Positions 7,872 through 16,343 of a DNA stretch of 64,000 nucleotides are shown here, in pieces (the first letter of the stretch is position 1; the number at the start of each line of letters is the position of its first letter). The translations under genes were made by a program, and so were the position numbers. Source of the stretch: Deltaproteobacteria bacterium (GTDB lineage: Bacteria > Desulfobacterota > GWC2-55-46); assembly GCA_016234935.1 (NCBI GenBank), contig JACRNL010000005.1, positions 124,001 to 188,000 of the forward strand, in the 5' to 3' direction. Under the pieces are notes generated by a model. The model saw nothing but the letters and a program-made list of their open reading frames with translations, ran no database searches and was not told the origin of the DNA.

Positions 7872-9092
7872 AAGGAACATCGTGACAAGCATGGCAACGG
7901 TCAAAGCCATCACGATGCCTACGGTAGACCAGGCAATCGAATTGTACAGGCTGGAGTTAACGTACTCGTTCATGAGGTCGCTTTTATTGATAAGGTAGAG
8001 GACGAATATCAGCACGAACGGCAGCATCACTCCGTTTATGACCTGAGAAATCCACATGACGGAGATGAGCGGCACGCCGGGGATGAGGATGATCAGCACG
8101 CCCAGGACGATGAGCGCGGTGTAGATGCCGAGAAACTGCGGGGCCTCCTTGAAGTTCCTGTCCACGCCCGCCTCCCACCCCATCGCCTCGCAGATATAGT
8201 AAGAGGTCGCCAGCGGAAGGATGCACGCGGAAAAAAGCGACGCATTGGCAAGGCCGATGGCGAAAAGGGCGGTGGCGTATTTTCCGGCAAAGGGCGCAAG
8301 GGCCAGGGCCGCGTCCTCGGCGCCCCGTATGCGTATGCCGGCCTTAAAGAGCGTGGCCCCGCACGCGACGATGATAAAAAACGCGACTACGTTCGTCATA
8401 ATCGAGCCGATGATGACGTCTACCCTCGTGGCCCAGTACTGATTTTTCTTTATCTTTTTTTCCACCACGGCGGACTGCAGATAAAAGAGCATCCACGGCG
8501 CTATCGTCGTGCCGACAATGCCCACAAGCATGGAAAGATACGACGAGTCCATGTAAAAAGAGGGCTTAACTGCGGCTATGGCCACCTGCGTCCAGTCCGG
8601 CTTGGCCATTATCGCGGAGACGATGTAGGTGAAGTACGCAAGGCAGACCACGAGAAATATCCGTTCAAAGAGGATATAGGTTCCCTTTACCACAAGCAGC
8701 CAGATGAAAACCGCGCCAAGAGGCACGGAAATATATTTGCTGACGCCGAACAGCTCAAGGCTGGCGGCCAGTCCTGAGAACTCGGCGGCGGTGTTGCCGA
8801 GATCGGTAAGAAAAAGAAAGACCATCAGCCAGAAGGTTATCCTTATGCCGTAGTTCTCGCGTATGAGGTCCGCCAGCCCCTTGCCGGTGACCACGCCCAT
8901 GCGCGCGCACATCTCCTGCACGACGATGAGCGCGACCGTAATGGGCAAGAGCGTCCAAAGGAAGGCATATCCGAAATGCGCCCCGGCTATGGAATAGGTG
9001 GCTATCCCGCCCGCGTCGTTGTCTATATTGGATGTGATAAGACCGGGGCCGATGACCATCAGCAGGATGGCCGCCTTCTTCCTGAAACTCAT
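7869..9092 (-). CDS. Nramp-related divalent metal transporter, probable NRMT-type Mg2+ importer
   Basis: An inner-membrane transporter of the SLC11/Nramp superfamily, 407 aa with about 11 hydrophobic segments. The start IGPGLITSN aligns with the canonical Nramp TM1, but the metal-binding DPGN is DAGG (residues 26-29) and the TM6 MPH is APW. Loss of the TM1 Asn and the TM6 Met (to Gly and Ala) is, as I recall, the mark of the NRMT branch that moves hydrated Mg2+ rather than Mn2+/Fe2+. It lies 48 bp downstream of a soluble MgtE-like sensor on the same strand, which fits Mg2+. Its TAG stop is formed by a palindromic repeat. A canonical Nramp is at 53559-54896. Mn2+ remains possible. Confidence 0.85.
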   Translation of the reverse strand: MSFRKKAAILLMVIGPGLITSNIDNDAGGIATYSIAGAHFGYAFLWTLLPITVALIVVQEMCARMGVVTGKGLADLIRENYGIRITFWLMVFLFLTDLGNTAAEFSGLAASLELFGVSKYISVPLGAVFIWLLVVKGTYILFERIFLVVCLAYFTYIVSAIMAKPDWTQVAIAAVKPSFYMDSSYLSMLVGIVGTTIAPWMLFYLQSAVVEKKIKKNQYWATRVDVIIGSIMTNVVAFFIIVACGATLFKAGIRIRGAEDAALALAPFAGKYATALFAIGLANASLFSACILPLATSYYICEAMGWEAGVDRNFKEAPQFLGIYTALIVLGVLIILIPGVPLISVMWISQVINGVMLPFVLIFVLYLINKSDLMNEYVNSSLYNSIAWSTVGIVMALTVAMLVTMFL

Positions 9093-9140
9093 CTCAAATC
9101 TCTCCTAAAAAAACCGATGGGGAATTTTTTAAGGCGTTTG

Positions 9141-10403
9141 TCAGGCGGAGCGTCTTTTTGTCCTTTTATCCTGCATCAGAAACCAGTCAATGATGCCGCC
9201 TATGGTCACGATGCCGACGATCTCCCCTTCACCGCTTACGACGGGGATGGCGACGAGAGAATACTTCGCCATCTTCTCGGCAACCGCCTTTTCTTTGACG
9301 TCCGGCGCGACGGTCTTCAGGTCATGCTCCATTATGTCCTCAAGGCGCGCGTCCGGCGCGGCGAGGATGAGCTCTTTGAGCGTGACGACCCCGAGGAGCT
9401 TTTCACCCGCGTCAATGACGTAGATGTATTTGGCGTCCTGTATCTCCAGCACGTCCTCCCTGAACTTCACAAACACCTCTTTTACCGACAGGCCTGGATG
9501 ATACGCGAGGTATTCGTTCGTCATCATGCCGCCGGCGGTGTCCTCCTCGTAGCCGAGCAGCTCCTGGATGCTCTGGGCCTCTTCCCGCTCGACGTTTTCA
9601 AGTATCTCCTTTGCCCTTTCCGTAGGCATGTTGTTAAGAACGTCGGCGGCCTCGTTCGGCGACATCTCCTCGATGATGTCAGACGCCCTGGCGGTTTCTA
9701 TCTGGTTCAGTATCTCCACCTGCATCTCCGGCCCAAGCTCGGAGATGGTATCGGCGGCGGTCTCTATGTCAAGGTCGTTGATGATGCCGCCGCCCTCCTC
9801 CCTCGAAACCTGGCTTATTATCTCCGCGAGGTCCGCCGGATGAAGCTCGGATACGTTCTGGCGCGCCACGGTCAGGGTGATGGCTTTGAGTTCCGGCTTC
9901 AGCGGCTGGAGGTAGTTCCACGTTATGAGGTTTTGCGGGAGCCTGGCGGTGAAGAAGTTAAAGACCTCTTCGCTCCACCTCTCGACGCCCAGGCGCCTTA
10001 ATATGCCGCGAAGCCCCACGTCAACGGAGAGCAGCACGGCGCTTGCGCCGTAACCCTCGAGCTTTATGTCGTTCACGCGGACTATCTTCACGCCGTTGAT
10101 GTCGACTATCTGCTTGTCGAGTATGTCCCTGACGGTCAGCAGATCCTTTTTATTTTGCTCATACGGCGATAGCCCGCCGGTGTAGAGCGACGTCGAAATA
10201 ATGCGCTTGTTGAAGATATTTACGGCGTCCCACTTGATCTCGAAAAGCTTTTTCTTCCTTTTGATGATGAGCGAATGCACCTTCGGCAGCGGCTCGCCCT
10301 TTACGACGACGACGTCCATGACCCTGCCTATGACCTCGCCCCTGGGGTCAAAGACGGATTTTGAAAGTATCTCGCTTAAAAAAATCTCTCCAAAAAGCGC
10401 CAT
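9141..10403 (-). CDS. Soluble PRC-barrel / MgtE-N / tandem CBS protein, probable gating subunit
   Basis: 420 aa with no membrane segment. In order: one or two PRC-barrel-like beta regions (residues about 1-160); an MgtE N-terminal helical repeat domain with HPADLAEII near 188 and MSPNEAADVL; the connector EEDTAGGMMTNEYLA, as in MgtE; and two CBS domains to about residue 410. In the MgtE channel the N and CBS domains bind cytosolic Mg2+ and close the pore. Here these domains exist without the pore and sit upstream of an Nramp-related transporter in the same operon. The likely role is control of that transporter by cytosolic Mg2+ or nucleotides (inference). Confidence 0.88.
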   Translation of the reverse strand: MALFGEIFLSEILSKSVFDPRGEVIGRVMDVVVVKGEPLPKVHSLIIKRKKKLFEIKWDAVNIFNKRIISTSLYTGGLSPYEQNKKDLLTVRDILDKQIVDINGVKIVRVNDIKLEGYGASAVLLSVDVGLRGILRRLGVERWSEEVFNFFTARLPQNLITWNYLQPLKPELKAITLTVARQNVSELHPADLAEIISQVSREEGGGIINDLDIETAADTISELGPEMQVEILNQIETARASDIIEEMSPNEAADVLNNMPTERAKEILENVEREEAQSIQELLGYEEDTAGGMMTNEYLAYHPGLSVKEVFVKFREDVLEIQDAKYIYVIDAGEKLLGVVTLKELILAAPDARLEDIMEHDLKTVAPDVKEKAVAEKMAKYSLVAIPVVSGEGEIVGIVTIGGIIDWFLMQDKRTKRRSA

Positions 10404-10500
10404 GGCAACGGTTTCTCCGGTTTTTCCTCTTCCCTTCGCCCCATAAGAGGCGGTACTGGCAAAGTTTACATTACTTTTTTAAATTTTTTAATTATACTAT
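10404..10500 (-). promoter_or_regulatory. AT-rich promoter region of the MgtE-like/transporter operon
   Basis: On the minus strand the 90 bp before the start are AT-rich, with a possible GGAG Shine-Dalgarno 16 nt ahead of the ATG and a TATAAT-like stretch inside the inverted repeat listed next. No M-box or other riboswitch fold is recognised. Confidence 0.4.
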
Positions 10501-10510
10501 TTTTAGTATA
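10493..10510. promoter_or_regulatory. Candidate operator: TATACTA-n4-TAGTATA
   Basis: Perfect 7-bp arms with a 4-nt spacer, about 90-107 bp upstream of the MgtE-like gene start, overlapping a TATAAT-like box. The size and symmetry fit a dimeric metal- or redox-responsive repressor. The regulator is not identified. Confidence 0.4.
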
Positions 10511-10548
10511 TCAAAAACCAGAGGTCAGGGCGGTTTTTATTTGGACGT

Positions 10549-10613
10549 CCTTAAAAAAACATGGGGGAACTTTCTTCAGAAAGTTCCCCTTGAAGGGGCT
10601 CAGCCCCCATGTC
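10549..10613. repeat. Hairpin GGGGGAACTTTC/GAAAGTTCCCC plus noncoding G/C palindrome
   Basis: A stem of GGGAACTTTC and GAAAGTTCCC (about 10565-10588) runs straight into CCCCTTGAAGGGGCTCAGCC (10586-10605), an intergenic copy of the element found inside genes. This shows that the in-gene palindrome also exists outside genes. Confidence 0.7.
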
Positions 10614-10630
10614 TCCTTGCGCGAGGAATT

Positions 10631-10774
10631 AAAGTTTTTTGGCCGCCTGCAATGGAGCAAAGCTAAATGGTTGGATTTAGGCTTTAGCCGTGCGCAGCAC
10701 CTGCGGTGAGCAAAGCTAAAGGGGTGTATTTTGACCTTAGCCGTGCGCAGCACCTTTTTTTCAAAAAAGGCAAG
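10631..10774 (+). repeat. Modular family-2 repeat with two 53-bp units
   Basis: The frame AAAGTTTTTTGGCC...TTTTTTTCAAAAAAGGCAAG encloses two units of the type GAGCAAAGCTAAA...TTAGCCGTGCGCAGCACC. Each unit has a short variable centre flanked by complementary CTAAA/TTTAG arms. It fills much of the 411-bp gap 10404-10814, which has no gene. Confidence 0.75.
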
Positions 10775-10814
10775 TTTTCAAAAAACCTTCTCTCATGTCT
10801 TTCGCTTCATACCG

Positions 10815-11165
10815 CTAAAACACCATTACCTGGCCGCCTTCGCTTATCCAGCGGGCAAGGTCTATTGTCTTGCCGACAACCGCGCCCGGGACGAAGTCGT
10901 CCTGCGTCAAACCCCTTGCGCTCGTGCAGGTGAGGCAGGAGCGAACCTCGACCCCTTTTTCAATGAGGCCGGCCAGCATCTCGCCTGTATTGTAGTAGCC
11001 GTGCGGAGGCGACTGCCCTTTTTTAGCGGCCGCCACGCTGTCTCCGTAAAGAAATATTCTGACCTTCGACCCGGCGACCAGAAGCGCCTGCGAAAGCCGG
11101 AGCGCATTCCACACCTTCTCATTGCCGTAAGGCGCGTCCTGCAGCACTATCGTTACCATGTTCAT
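10815..11165 (-). CDS. DsrE/DsrF-family sulfur-relay-like protein
   Basis: A small cytoplasmic protein of 116 aa with the DsrE fold: VTIVLQDAPYGNEKVWNALRL at the start and SCLTCTSARG with two cysteines near residue 78, where DsrE-type sulfur carriers hold their active cysteine. AAAGGAG lies 9 nt before the ATG. No other dsr or tus gene is nearby, so the partner is unknown. It could carry persulfide sulfur for tRNA or cofactor synthesis, or be one of the many uncharacterised DsrE-like proteins. Confidence 0.75.
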   Translation of the reverse strand: MNMVTIVLQDAPYGNEKVWNALRLSQALLVAGSKVRIFLYGDSVAAAKKGQSPPHGYYNTGEMLAGLIEKGVEVRSCLTCTSARGLTQDDFVPGAVVGKTIDLARWISEGGQVMVF

Positions 11166-11277
11166 GCCCGTTCTCCTTTCAAGCCGTATTGGGAAAATAT
11201 AATTGCATAACTGCGACCATTGTAAGGCTTTTCTGTGCCGCCTTTACACGGAGGCGAAAAATTGTTATTATTTTAAA

Positions 11278-11691
11278 ATGAAAAAGAACCTTAAATACGG
11301 AGCAAAGGCCGTAAAAAAGAGCCGCCTTGAGGCATGGCCGAACCCAAACCCTGAAAGGGATTATACCATAGAAATAAGCTGCCCGGAGTTCACCTGCGTC
11401 TGTCCGCGTTCAGGATACCCGGACTTCGCCGAGGTGCGCCTGACCTACGTTCCTGATAAGTCGGTAGTCGAGCTTAAATCCTTAAAACTCTACTTGAACT
11501 CCTTCCGCGACAGGGCCGTATCTCACGAGGCGGCTATAAACATCATCTTTAGCGACCTTCAAAAACTCCTCAAACCGAGAAAGATGGAGGTCTGCGGCGA
11601 CTTCAACGTCCGCGGCAACGTCAAGACGGTCATAAAGGTCGGGTTGCAGGGGAAAGAGCCGAGCGGGGCAAGAGTTGCTGTTGAAGGCTGA
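11278..11691 (+). CDS. queF: NADPH-dependent 7-cyano-7-deazaguanine reductase
   Basis: It reduces preQ0 to preQ1 in queuosine biosynthesis. Seen: [19 protein letters not shown] with the active-site cysteine, and [15 protein letters not shown], the QueF signature. This is the short (YkvM, about 137 aa) unimodular form. The frame is open from 11203, but the ATG at 11278 gives the usual N-terminus. GGAGG at 11250-11254 is rather far upstream. FolE2, which supplies the pathway precursor, is at 42951-43727. Confidence 0.93.
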   Translation: MKKNLKYGAKAVKKSRLEAWPNPNPERDYTIEISCPEFTCVCPRSGYPDFAEVRLTYVPDKSVVELKSLKLYLNSFRDRAVSHEAAINIIFSDLQKLLKPRKMEVCGDFNVRGNVKTVIKVGLQGKEPSGARVAVEG

Positions 11692-11719
11692 TTTTTTCAG
11701 TTATCACTTCTTTTTTCTG

Positions 11720-11830
11720 TCATCCCCGAATGACAAAACGCATCAAACCGCCGCTTCAGCCAGCCCCCGAATGTTTCTATCGGGGGATATGCGAGGGCAG
11801 GCACGCAGGGGTTGAACCCCTTCAAGGGGC
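11720..11830. repeat. Intergenic repeats: CCCCGA..TCGGGG palindrome and G/C palindrome
   Basis: CATCCCCGAATGAC and CCCCCGAATGTTTCTATCGGGGG (about 11722-11787) belong to a family also seen near 23.6, 29.7, 34.1, 60.0 and 62.6 kb. At 11807-11830 an intergenic copy of the GGGGTTGAACCCC element follows. The region is convergent between queF and the response regulator gene. Confidence 0.65.
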
Positions 11831-11849
11831 AGGCTGGAATGACGTCTCA

Positions 11850-13244
11850 TTAACCTTTATCCTTGAACGCCATCTTGTCGAGGCCGTATTTTTCGAGGCT
11901 TCTGCTGACGGTCCTTGTGCTCACGCCGAGCAGTTCGGCCACTTTGTTTATCTGGCCCTTTTCCTGCTGCATATATTGCGTGAGATAGGCCTTGTCAAGC
12001 TCCTCAAGCACCGTCTCCTTTGCCTTTGCAAAGGGCATGCGCGACGGCATGTCGGAGAACATGCCGGACTGGGCCCGGGCGTTGTGGTTAAGGCCGGACA
12101 TTTTGTCTATCCAGCGCCGCGGGTTGGTGAGGACGGCGCGCTCTATCGCGTTTTTAAGCTCCCTTACGTTGCCGGGCCAGGGATGGGAAAGAACCTGTTC
12201 TATGGCCGAAGGGGCAAAGCCTTCGATATTCTTGTTGTACCGCTTTTTATACAGGTCGAGGAAGTGGTTGGCGATTATCAGTATGTCGTCTTCGCGCTCA
12301 CGGAGGGACGGCATCGCTATCTCGATGACGTTCAGGCGGTAGTAGAGGTCTTCGCGGAACTCGGCCTCTTTAACGGCCTCTTCGAGGTTCCTGTTCGTGG
12401 CGGCCAGGATGCGGGCGTCGAGCTTGATCGGCTTGACGCCGCCAACGCGCACAAACTCCTTTTCCTGCAGAACGCGCAGCAGCTTTGCCTGTATCTCAAG
12501 GGACGTGTCGCCTATCTCGTCTAAAAAAACGGTGCCTTTCCCGGCGGATTCGAGCTTGCCTATCTTCAAGGCGTGCGCGCCCGTGAAAGAACCTTTTTCG
12601 TGGCCGAAAAGCTCCGACTCGAGAAGGGTGTTCTGTATCGCGGTGCAGCTTATGGCGACGAAGGGCTCGGCCTTCCTGTGGCTTGCGTCGTGGATGGCGC
12701 GCGCCACAAGCTCCTTGCCCGTGCCGGTCTCGCCGCGTATGAGGACGGTGACGTCGGTTTGGGCGACGGAATTGATAAGCTCGAACACGTCCGTCATCTT
12801 TTTGCTTTTTCCGACGATGGAGTAAAACGATTCGGACGTCGTCAGGCGGCGCCTTAAGTCAGCGACCTCTTCGGCAAGCTCCTCCTTTTCCATCACCTTC
12901 CTGACGCGCACGGACAGTTCCCTGCCGCTGATGGGTTTACAGAGGAAGTCGCTTGCCCCGGCCTTCATGATGTTGACCGCGGTGTCAACGTCTCCGAAGC
13001 CGGTGAAAACGATAACGGGTATGGGTCTTTTGTGGTTTTGGGCGGCCTTGAGTATCTCGCTGCCCGATATCCCCGGCATGTTCATGTCGGTCAGTATCAG
13101 GTCTATGTCGGAGACGGCCTCTATGGTCTTTATCGCGCTTAAAGGGTTTGAAAAGGTTGCAACGGTATAGCCCTCTTTTTCAAGTATCTCGGCTATATCC
13201 CCTATGACCTTTTCCTCGTCATCAATGACAACGACCTTTTTCAT
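11850..13244 (-). CDS. Sigma-54-dependent response regulator, NtrC family
   Basis: 464 aa: receiver domain (residues 1-120, VIDDEEK, phosphoacceptor Asp in DLILTDMNMPG, KP at about 103), AAA+ sigma-54 activation domain (Walker A GETGTGKE, Walker B VFLDEIGD, arginine finger region NVRELKNAIERA) and a C-terminal Fis-type HTH ending GVSTRTVSRSLEKYGL. The sigma-54 loop reads GSFTGA instead of the usual GAFTGA. It is the last gene after the hybrid kinase and the single receiver on the same strand, 218 bp downstream. It presumably drives sigma-54 promoters in answer to that kinase (inference); targets are not visible. Confidence 0.94.
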   Translation of the reverse strand: MKKVVVIDDEEKVIGDIAEILEKEGYTVATFSNPLSAIKTIEAVSDIDLILTDMNMPGISGSEILKAAQNHKRPIPVIVFTGFGDVDTAVNIMKAGASDFLCKPISGRELSVRVRKVMEKEELAEEVADLRRRLTTSESFYSIVGKSKKMTDVFELINSVAQTDVTVLIRGETGTGKELVARAIHDASHRKAEPFVAISCTAIQNTLLESELFGHEKGSFTGAHALKIGKLESAGKGTVFLDEIGDTSLEIQAKLLRVLQEKEFVRVGGVKPIKLDARILAATNRNLEEAVKEAEFREDLYYRLNVIEIAMPSLREREDDILIIANHFLDLYKKRYNKNIEGFAPSAIEQVLSHPWPGNVRELKNAIERAVLTNPRRWIDKMSGLNHNARAQSGMFSDMPSRMPFAKAKETVLEELDKAYLTQYMQQEKGQINKVAELLGVSTRTVSRSLEKYGLDKMAFKDKG

Positions 13245-13445
13245 GGTTGCACCAATTCCGGGGGCGTTTTTTAGATTCTAAATAAAAAAGAGTCCGGTCA
13301 ACAAGAAGACCTGCAAAAGATATAACAAGCTATATATTCCTTGCAGAATTTTAAAATTATAGCATGGTTTTTGAATTATTGACGAGATAAATCCGTTCAG
13401 GTTGAAACGCGGGAAGGCTTGCTCATAACGACAAGGGCTTATTTG

Positions 13446-13465
13446 AGTTTTTCAGCATCCTGTTA
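13446..13465 (+). repeat. Family-1 repeat end forming a stop codon
   Basis: TTTTTCAGCATCCTGTTA ends exactly on the TAA stop (minus strand) of the receiver gene. Only the terminal arm is present. Confidence 0.6.
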
Positions 13466-13855
13466 GACCCTGCAGGTCATGAGGTCAAGAAGTTCTTTAA
13501 TGAGAAAGGGTTTGTCAATGGACGGGCATCCGGTATCCCGGATAAAATTCCTTGTCCGCTCCGTCTCCGTATCGCCCGTGATGAATATTACGCGGGTCAG
13601 GAGGTAGGGCTTCATGGTCTTAACGTGATTGTAGAACTCTATGCCGTCCATCTTCGGCATCTTGACGTCAAGCAGTATGAAGTCATAATCCGCGTCCATT
13701 ATCTTTAAAAGGGCCTCGACCCCGTCCGCGGCCGTATCAAAGGCGCCCACCGCCGGGCCGACGACCTCCTTGACCACGTCTATGACCACGGTCTCGTCGT
13801 CTACCATGAGGAGCGTCCTGCCTGAAAGCGCACCGCCGTCCATTAACCCGTTCAT
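13463..13855 (-). CDS. Single-domain response regulator (receiver)
   Basis: 130 aa made of one receiver domain: LLMVDDE, phosphoacceptor Asp in FILLDVKMPKMDG, VIFITGDTE and KPF. The frame is open further upstream, but the ATG at 13855 sits one base after the stop of the hybrid kinase and follows GGGAGGTGGG, a strong ribosome binding site. It closely resembles the kinase's own C-terminal receiver (both share MKPYL-type and RVIFxTGDTExE segments), so one arose by duplication of the other. It has no output domain and probably acts as a phosphate shuttle or sink. Confidence 0.92.
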   Translation of the reverse strand: MNGLMDGGALSGRTLLMVDDETVVIDVVKEVVGPAVGAFDTAADGVEALLKIMDADYDFILLDVKMPKMDGIEFYNHVKTMKPYLLTRVIFITGDTETERTRNFIRDTGCPSIDKPFLIKELLDLMTCRV

Positions 13856-13856
13856 G

Positions 13857-16343
13857 TCAGCCCACCTCCCTTTCCATCGTTTCCATCTCGTATTCGCACA
13901 TGCTGTCAAGCAGCGCCTTCGTGGAAAACGGTTTTGAAAGATGCCTGCATCCGGTGATCTTGATGAAGGAGTCGGTGCTCTCGCTCTCCGTGTCGCCGGT
14001 CACGAAGATGACCCTGTCCGCGAGATAGGGCTTGACGTCGCTGATGCACCTGAAGACCTCCATGCCGCTCATCCCCGGCATCTTTATGTCAAGAAGTATG
14101 AGGTCAAAATCCCTGTCCATTATCGCGGCGACGGCGTCAACGCCCGTTAAGGCGGTCTCGACGGACAGCACATGCGGCCCCACGCTGTCCCTGACGGCCT
14201 TTACCACGCCTTCCTCGTCGTCAACGATGATTATGCTCTTGCCGGCAAGGAGCTTGTAATCCATAGCCTCGCTGACAGCGAGCAGATTGGTTTTTTTCAT
14301 GTCAACGTCGCTGAGTATAAGCGTTATCGTGAAGACCGTGCCGCTTGACGGGGAGCCGGCCACCGCGATGTTGCCGCCCATGCCCTCGATTATCCTCCTG
14401 CTTACGGACAGGCCCAGGCCCGTGCCCTTGCCCACGTCCTTGGTGGTGAAGAAAGGATCGAATATCCTGTCTATTACCTTTTCCGGAATACCGGGGCCGT
14501 CGTCCGCGACCTCTATGGTAACGAGGCCGGAAGGCAGGACCTCCGTGCCGATGCGCACCAGGGATCCCTTCTGGCTCTCCTCGATGGCGTCCTTGGCGTT
14601 CTGGAGCAGGTTGATTATGACCTGCTGAAAGAGATTTCTGTTGCACCTCACCGCGATCGGGCGGGCGTCGAGCTCAAGGTTGACGCGAACTCCGGCCTGC
14701 TTCAACTGGTGGCGCATAAGGTCCACGGCCTTTTCGATAAGGCGGTTGACGTCAATGTCCTCCACCTCCGTTGTCTGCTCCCTTGCGAAGATAAGGAGAT
14801 CGCGGACAATGGTCTTTATCCTGAATATGCCGTCTTTGATGTGGTCTATGCGCTTGATTTCCTTGGGTTCCCTGTCAAGGACCGAGCCCTCGAGAAGCTC
14901 GATGTTGGCCATCATCACCTGCAGGGGGTTATTGACCTCGTGCGCAATGCCCGCGGCCATTTCGCCGAGGGCGGCGAGCTTGGAAGACAGCATGATTCTT
15001 TTCTGGATGAGCCTGTCCTCGGTCACGTCCTTGACGGTGACGACGAAGCCTTCCTTCCTGTTTGCGGCTGTCTTCAGGTTGCCGGTGGAAACCTGGAGTA
15101 TCTGGCCGTTGTCATTTATCTCCTCGGTGATAACCTTGCCGTCAAGCGCCGGGCCGATTTCCCTTACCTTTTTAAGTATCTTTGAAAAATCACAAATATC
15201 GGCGTAGGTGTGCGGGCAGTTCCCTATATCGGGAGCGAAACCTGCCCTGCCGCATTCCAAGCCGTGCTTGCAGTGGCCGCTTACAAGCTCAAGCCCTTTT
15301 TTATTTATCGACGTGGTGTGTCCATTCCTGTCTATGAGGAACACCCCTTCGCTCATGCTTGAAAGGATATCCGCGAGCCTTCTTTCCTCGGCTGACAAAT
15401 GATTGAGAAGCCCTTCTATGACGACGTTGGCGTGCTGAACCATGGCGTTGAAAACCTTTGCGCCGAAGACCTTGTCTATCTCTATGCCGCCGCTCGAATA
15501 GGAGATGAGGATGATTACGCCGATGGGTTTGCCGTTATACAAAAGCGGCTGCTCGATGATGTGGCCTTCCGCCGGCCCCCTGAGGGGGTTCAACCCCGTG
15601 TCCGCCTTCCTTGTGCGGTCAGCGCCGTTGCTGATAGGATATACGTTAAGCGCGGGCATCTGTTCCTTTCCTGAAAATTCGCAGTAGCTTCCCGCGCGCG
15701 TGAAAAGCCTTTCGGAAATGCTTTGCGCGTCTTTGTCGTCAAGGAGGCCGTGCGTGGAATATATCCTTCCCTCGGACAGGTTCTTGCCGCATAGGATATA
15801 CGCGCCGACGTCGTAGTCAACGGCGGCGGCAAGGGTCTTGAAGAAATTATCCATAAGGGACGCCGTGTCGAACACGCCGGAGGATGCGTCCATGAAGCCA
15901 TAGATAACGTCCAGATGGACGTCGCGCGATTTTATCTCTCCGGCAATCACGTTATGGAGCTTATTGAACCTGCCCACGAGATAGCCGATCTCGTCGTTTG
16001 TCTGAAGCTCGAGCGGCCCGGTGTCAATGCCCTTTTCAAGCTCCGAAAGATGCTGTTCGAAACGCTTCAGGGGTAAAATGACGACCTTGCTCAAAATGGC
16101 CATCAGGCCGATAAACGCGACGGCCATCGCCCCCCAGAAGGGCGGGAAGAGCAGGACGTCTTTCATCTCCGACCACCCTTCCGTCACATACTCGTGAAAG
16201 AAGACGTAGCCTAAAAACGGCGCGAACATGAAGATGGCCACCGGAATGGCCACCTTCAGCCCAATCTTGCTTGCATAGCCCCTCATAGGACACCAGAACT
16301 TGAATTTTTTGTGCCCATTATTATTGAATCTGTCTTCGGCCAT
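13857..16343 (-). CDS. Hybrid sensor histidine kinase (HAMP-GAF-PAS-HisKA-HATPase-REC)
   Basis: 828 aa. Two membrane segments near residues 28-50 and 66-90, a HAMP-like region, a GAF-like domain (about 150-320), a PAS domain (about 325-450) carrying a cysteine-rich stretch (GHCKHGLECG, then NCPHTYADIC), the H-box GIAHEVNNPLQ, N-box NLLQNAKDAI, G-boxes DDGPGIP and GKGTGLGLSV, and a C-terminal receiver with FDLILLDIKMPG. The cysteines could bind a metal or Fe-S cluster and sense redox state (inference). Residues GLNPLRGP in the GAF part come from a palindromic insertion (15574-15597). It heads an operon with a receiver and an NtrC-type activator. Confidence 0.93.
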   Translation of the reverse strand: MAEDRFNNNGHKKFKFWCPMRGYASKIGLKVAIPVAIFMFAPFLGYVFFHEYVTEGWSEMKDVLLFPPFWGAMAVAFIGLMAILSKVVILPLKRFEQHLSELEKGIDTGPLELQTNDEIGYLVGRFNKLHNVIAGEIKSRDVHLDVIYGFMDASSGVFDTASLMDNFFKTLAAAVDYDVGAYILCGKNLSEGRIYSTHGLLDDKDAQSISERLFTRAGSYCEFSGKEQMPALNVYPISNGADRTRKADTGLNPLRGPAEGHIIEQPLLYNGKPIGVIILISYSSGGIEIDKVFGAKVFNAMVQHANVVIEGLLNHLSAEERRLADILSSMSEGVFLIDRNGHTTSINKKGLELVSGHCKHGLECGRAGFAPDIGNCPHTYADICDFSKILKKVREIGPALDGKVITEEINDNGQILQVSTGNLKTAANRKEGFVVTVKDVTEDRLIQKRIMLSSKLAALGEMAAGIAHEVNNPLQVMMANIELLEGSVLDREPKEIKRIDHIKDGIFRIKTIVRDLLIFAREQTTEVEDIDVNRLIEKAVDLMRHQLKQAGVRVNLELDARPIAVRCNRNLFQQVIINLLQNAKDAIEESQKGSLVRIGTEVLPSGLVTIEVADDGPGIPEKVIDRIFDPFFTTKDVGKGTGLGLSVSRRIIEGMGGNIAVAGSPSSGTVFTITLILSDVDMKKTNLLAVSEAMDYKLLAGKSIIIVDDEEGVVKAVRDSVGPHVLSVETALTGVDAVAAIMDRDFDLILLDIKMPGMSGMEVFRCISDVKPYLADRVIFVTGDTESESTDSFIKITGCRHLSKPFSTKALLDSMCEYEMETMEREVG
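15574..15597 (-). repeat. In-gene G/C palindrome (copy 2) in the hybrid kinase
   Basis: One module, read on the minus strand as GLNPLRGP within the GAF-like domain. The frame is kept on both sides. Confidence 0.9.

Noticed and set aside
8976-10001. Plus-strand open frame of 341 codons opposite the transporter and MgtE-like genes
   Set aside because: It is antisense to two clearly coding genes and has no recognisable motif; it is a by-product of codon bias.
10404-10500. M-box (Mg2+) riboswitch before the MgtE-like operon
   Set aside because: The leader of about 90 AT-rich bases is too short and has none of the conserved M-box elements.
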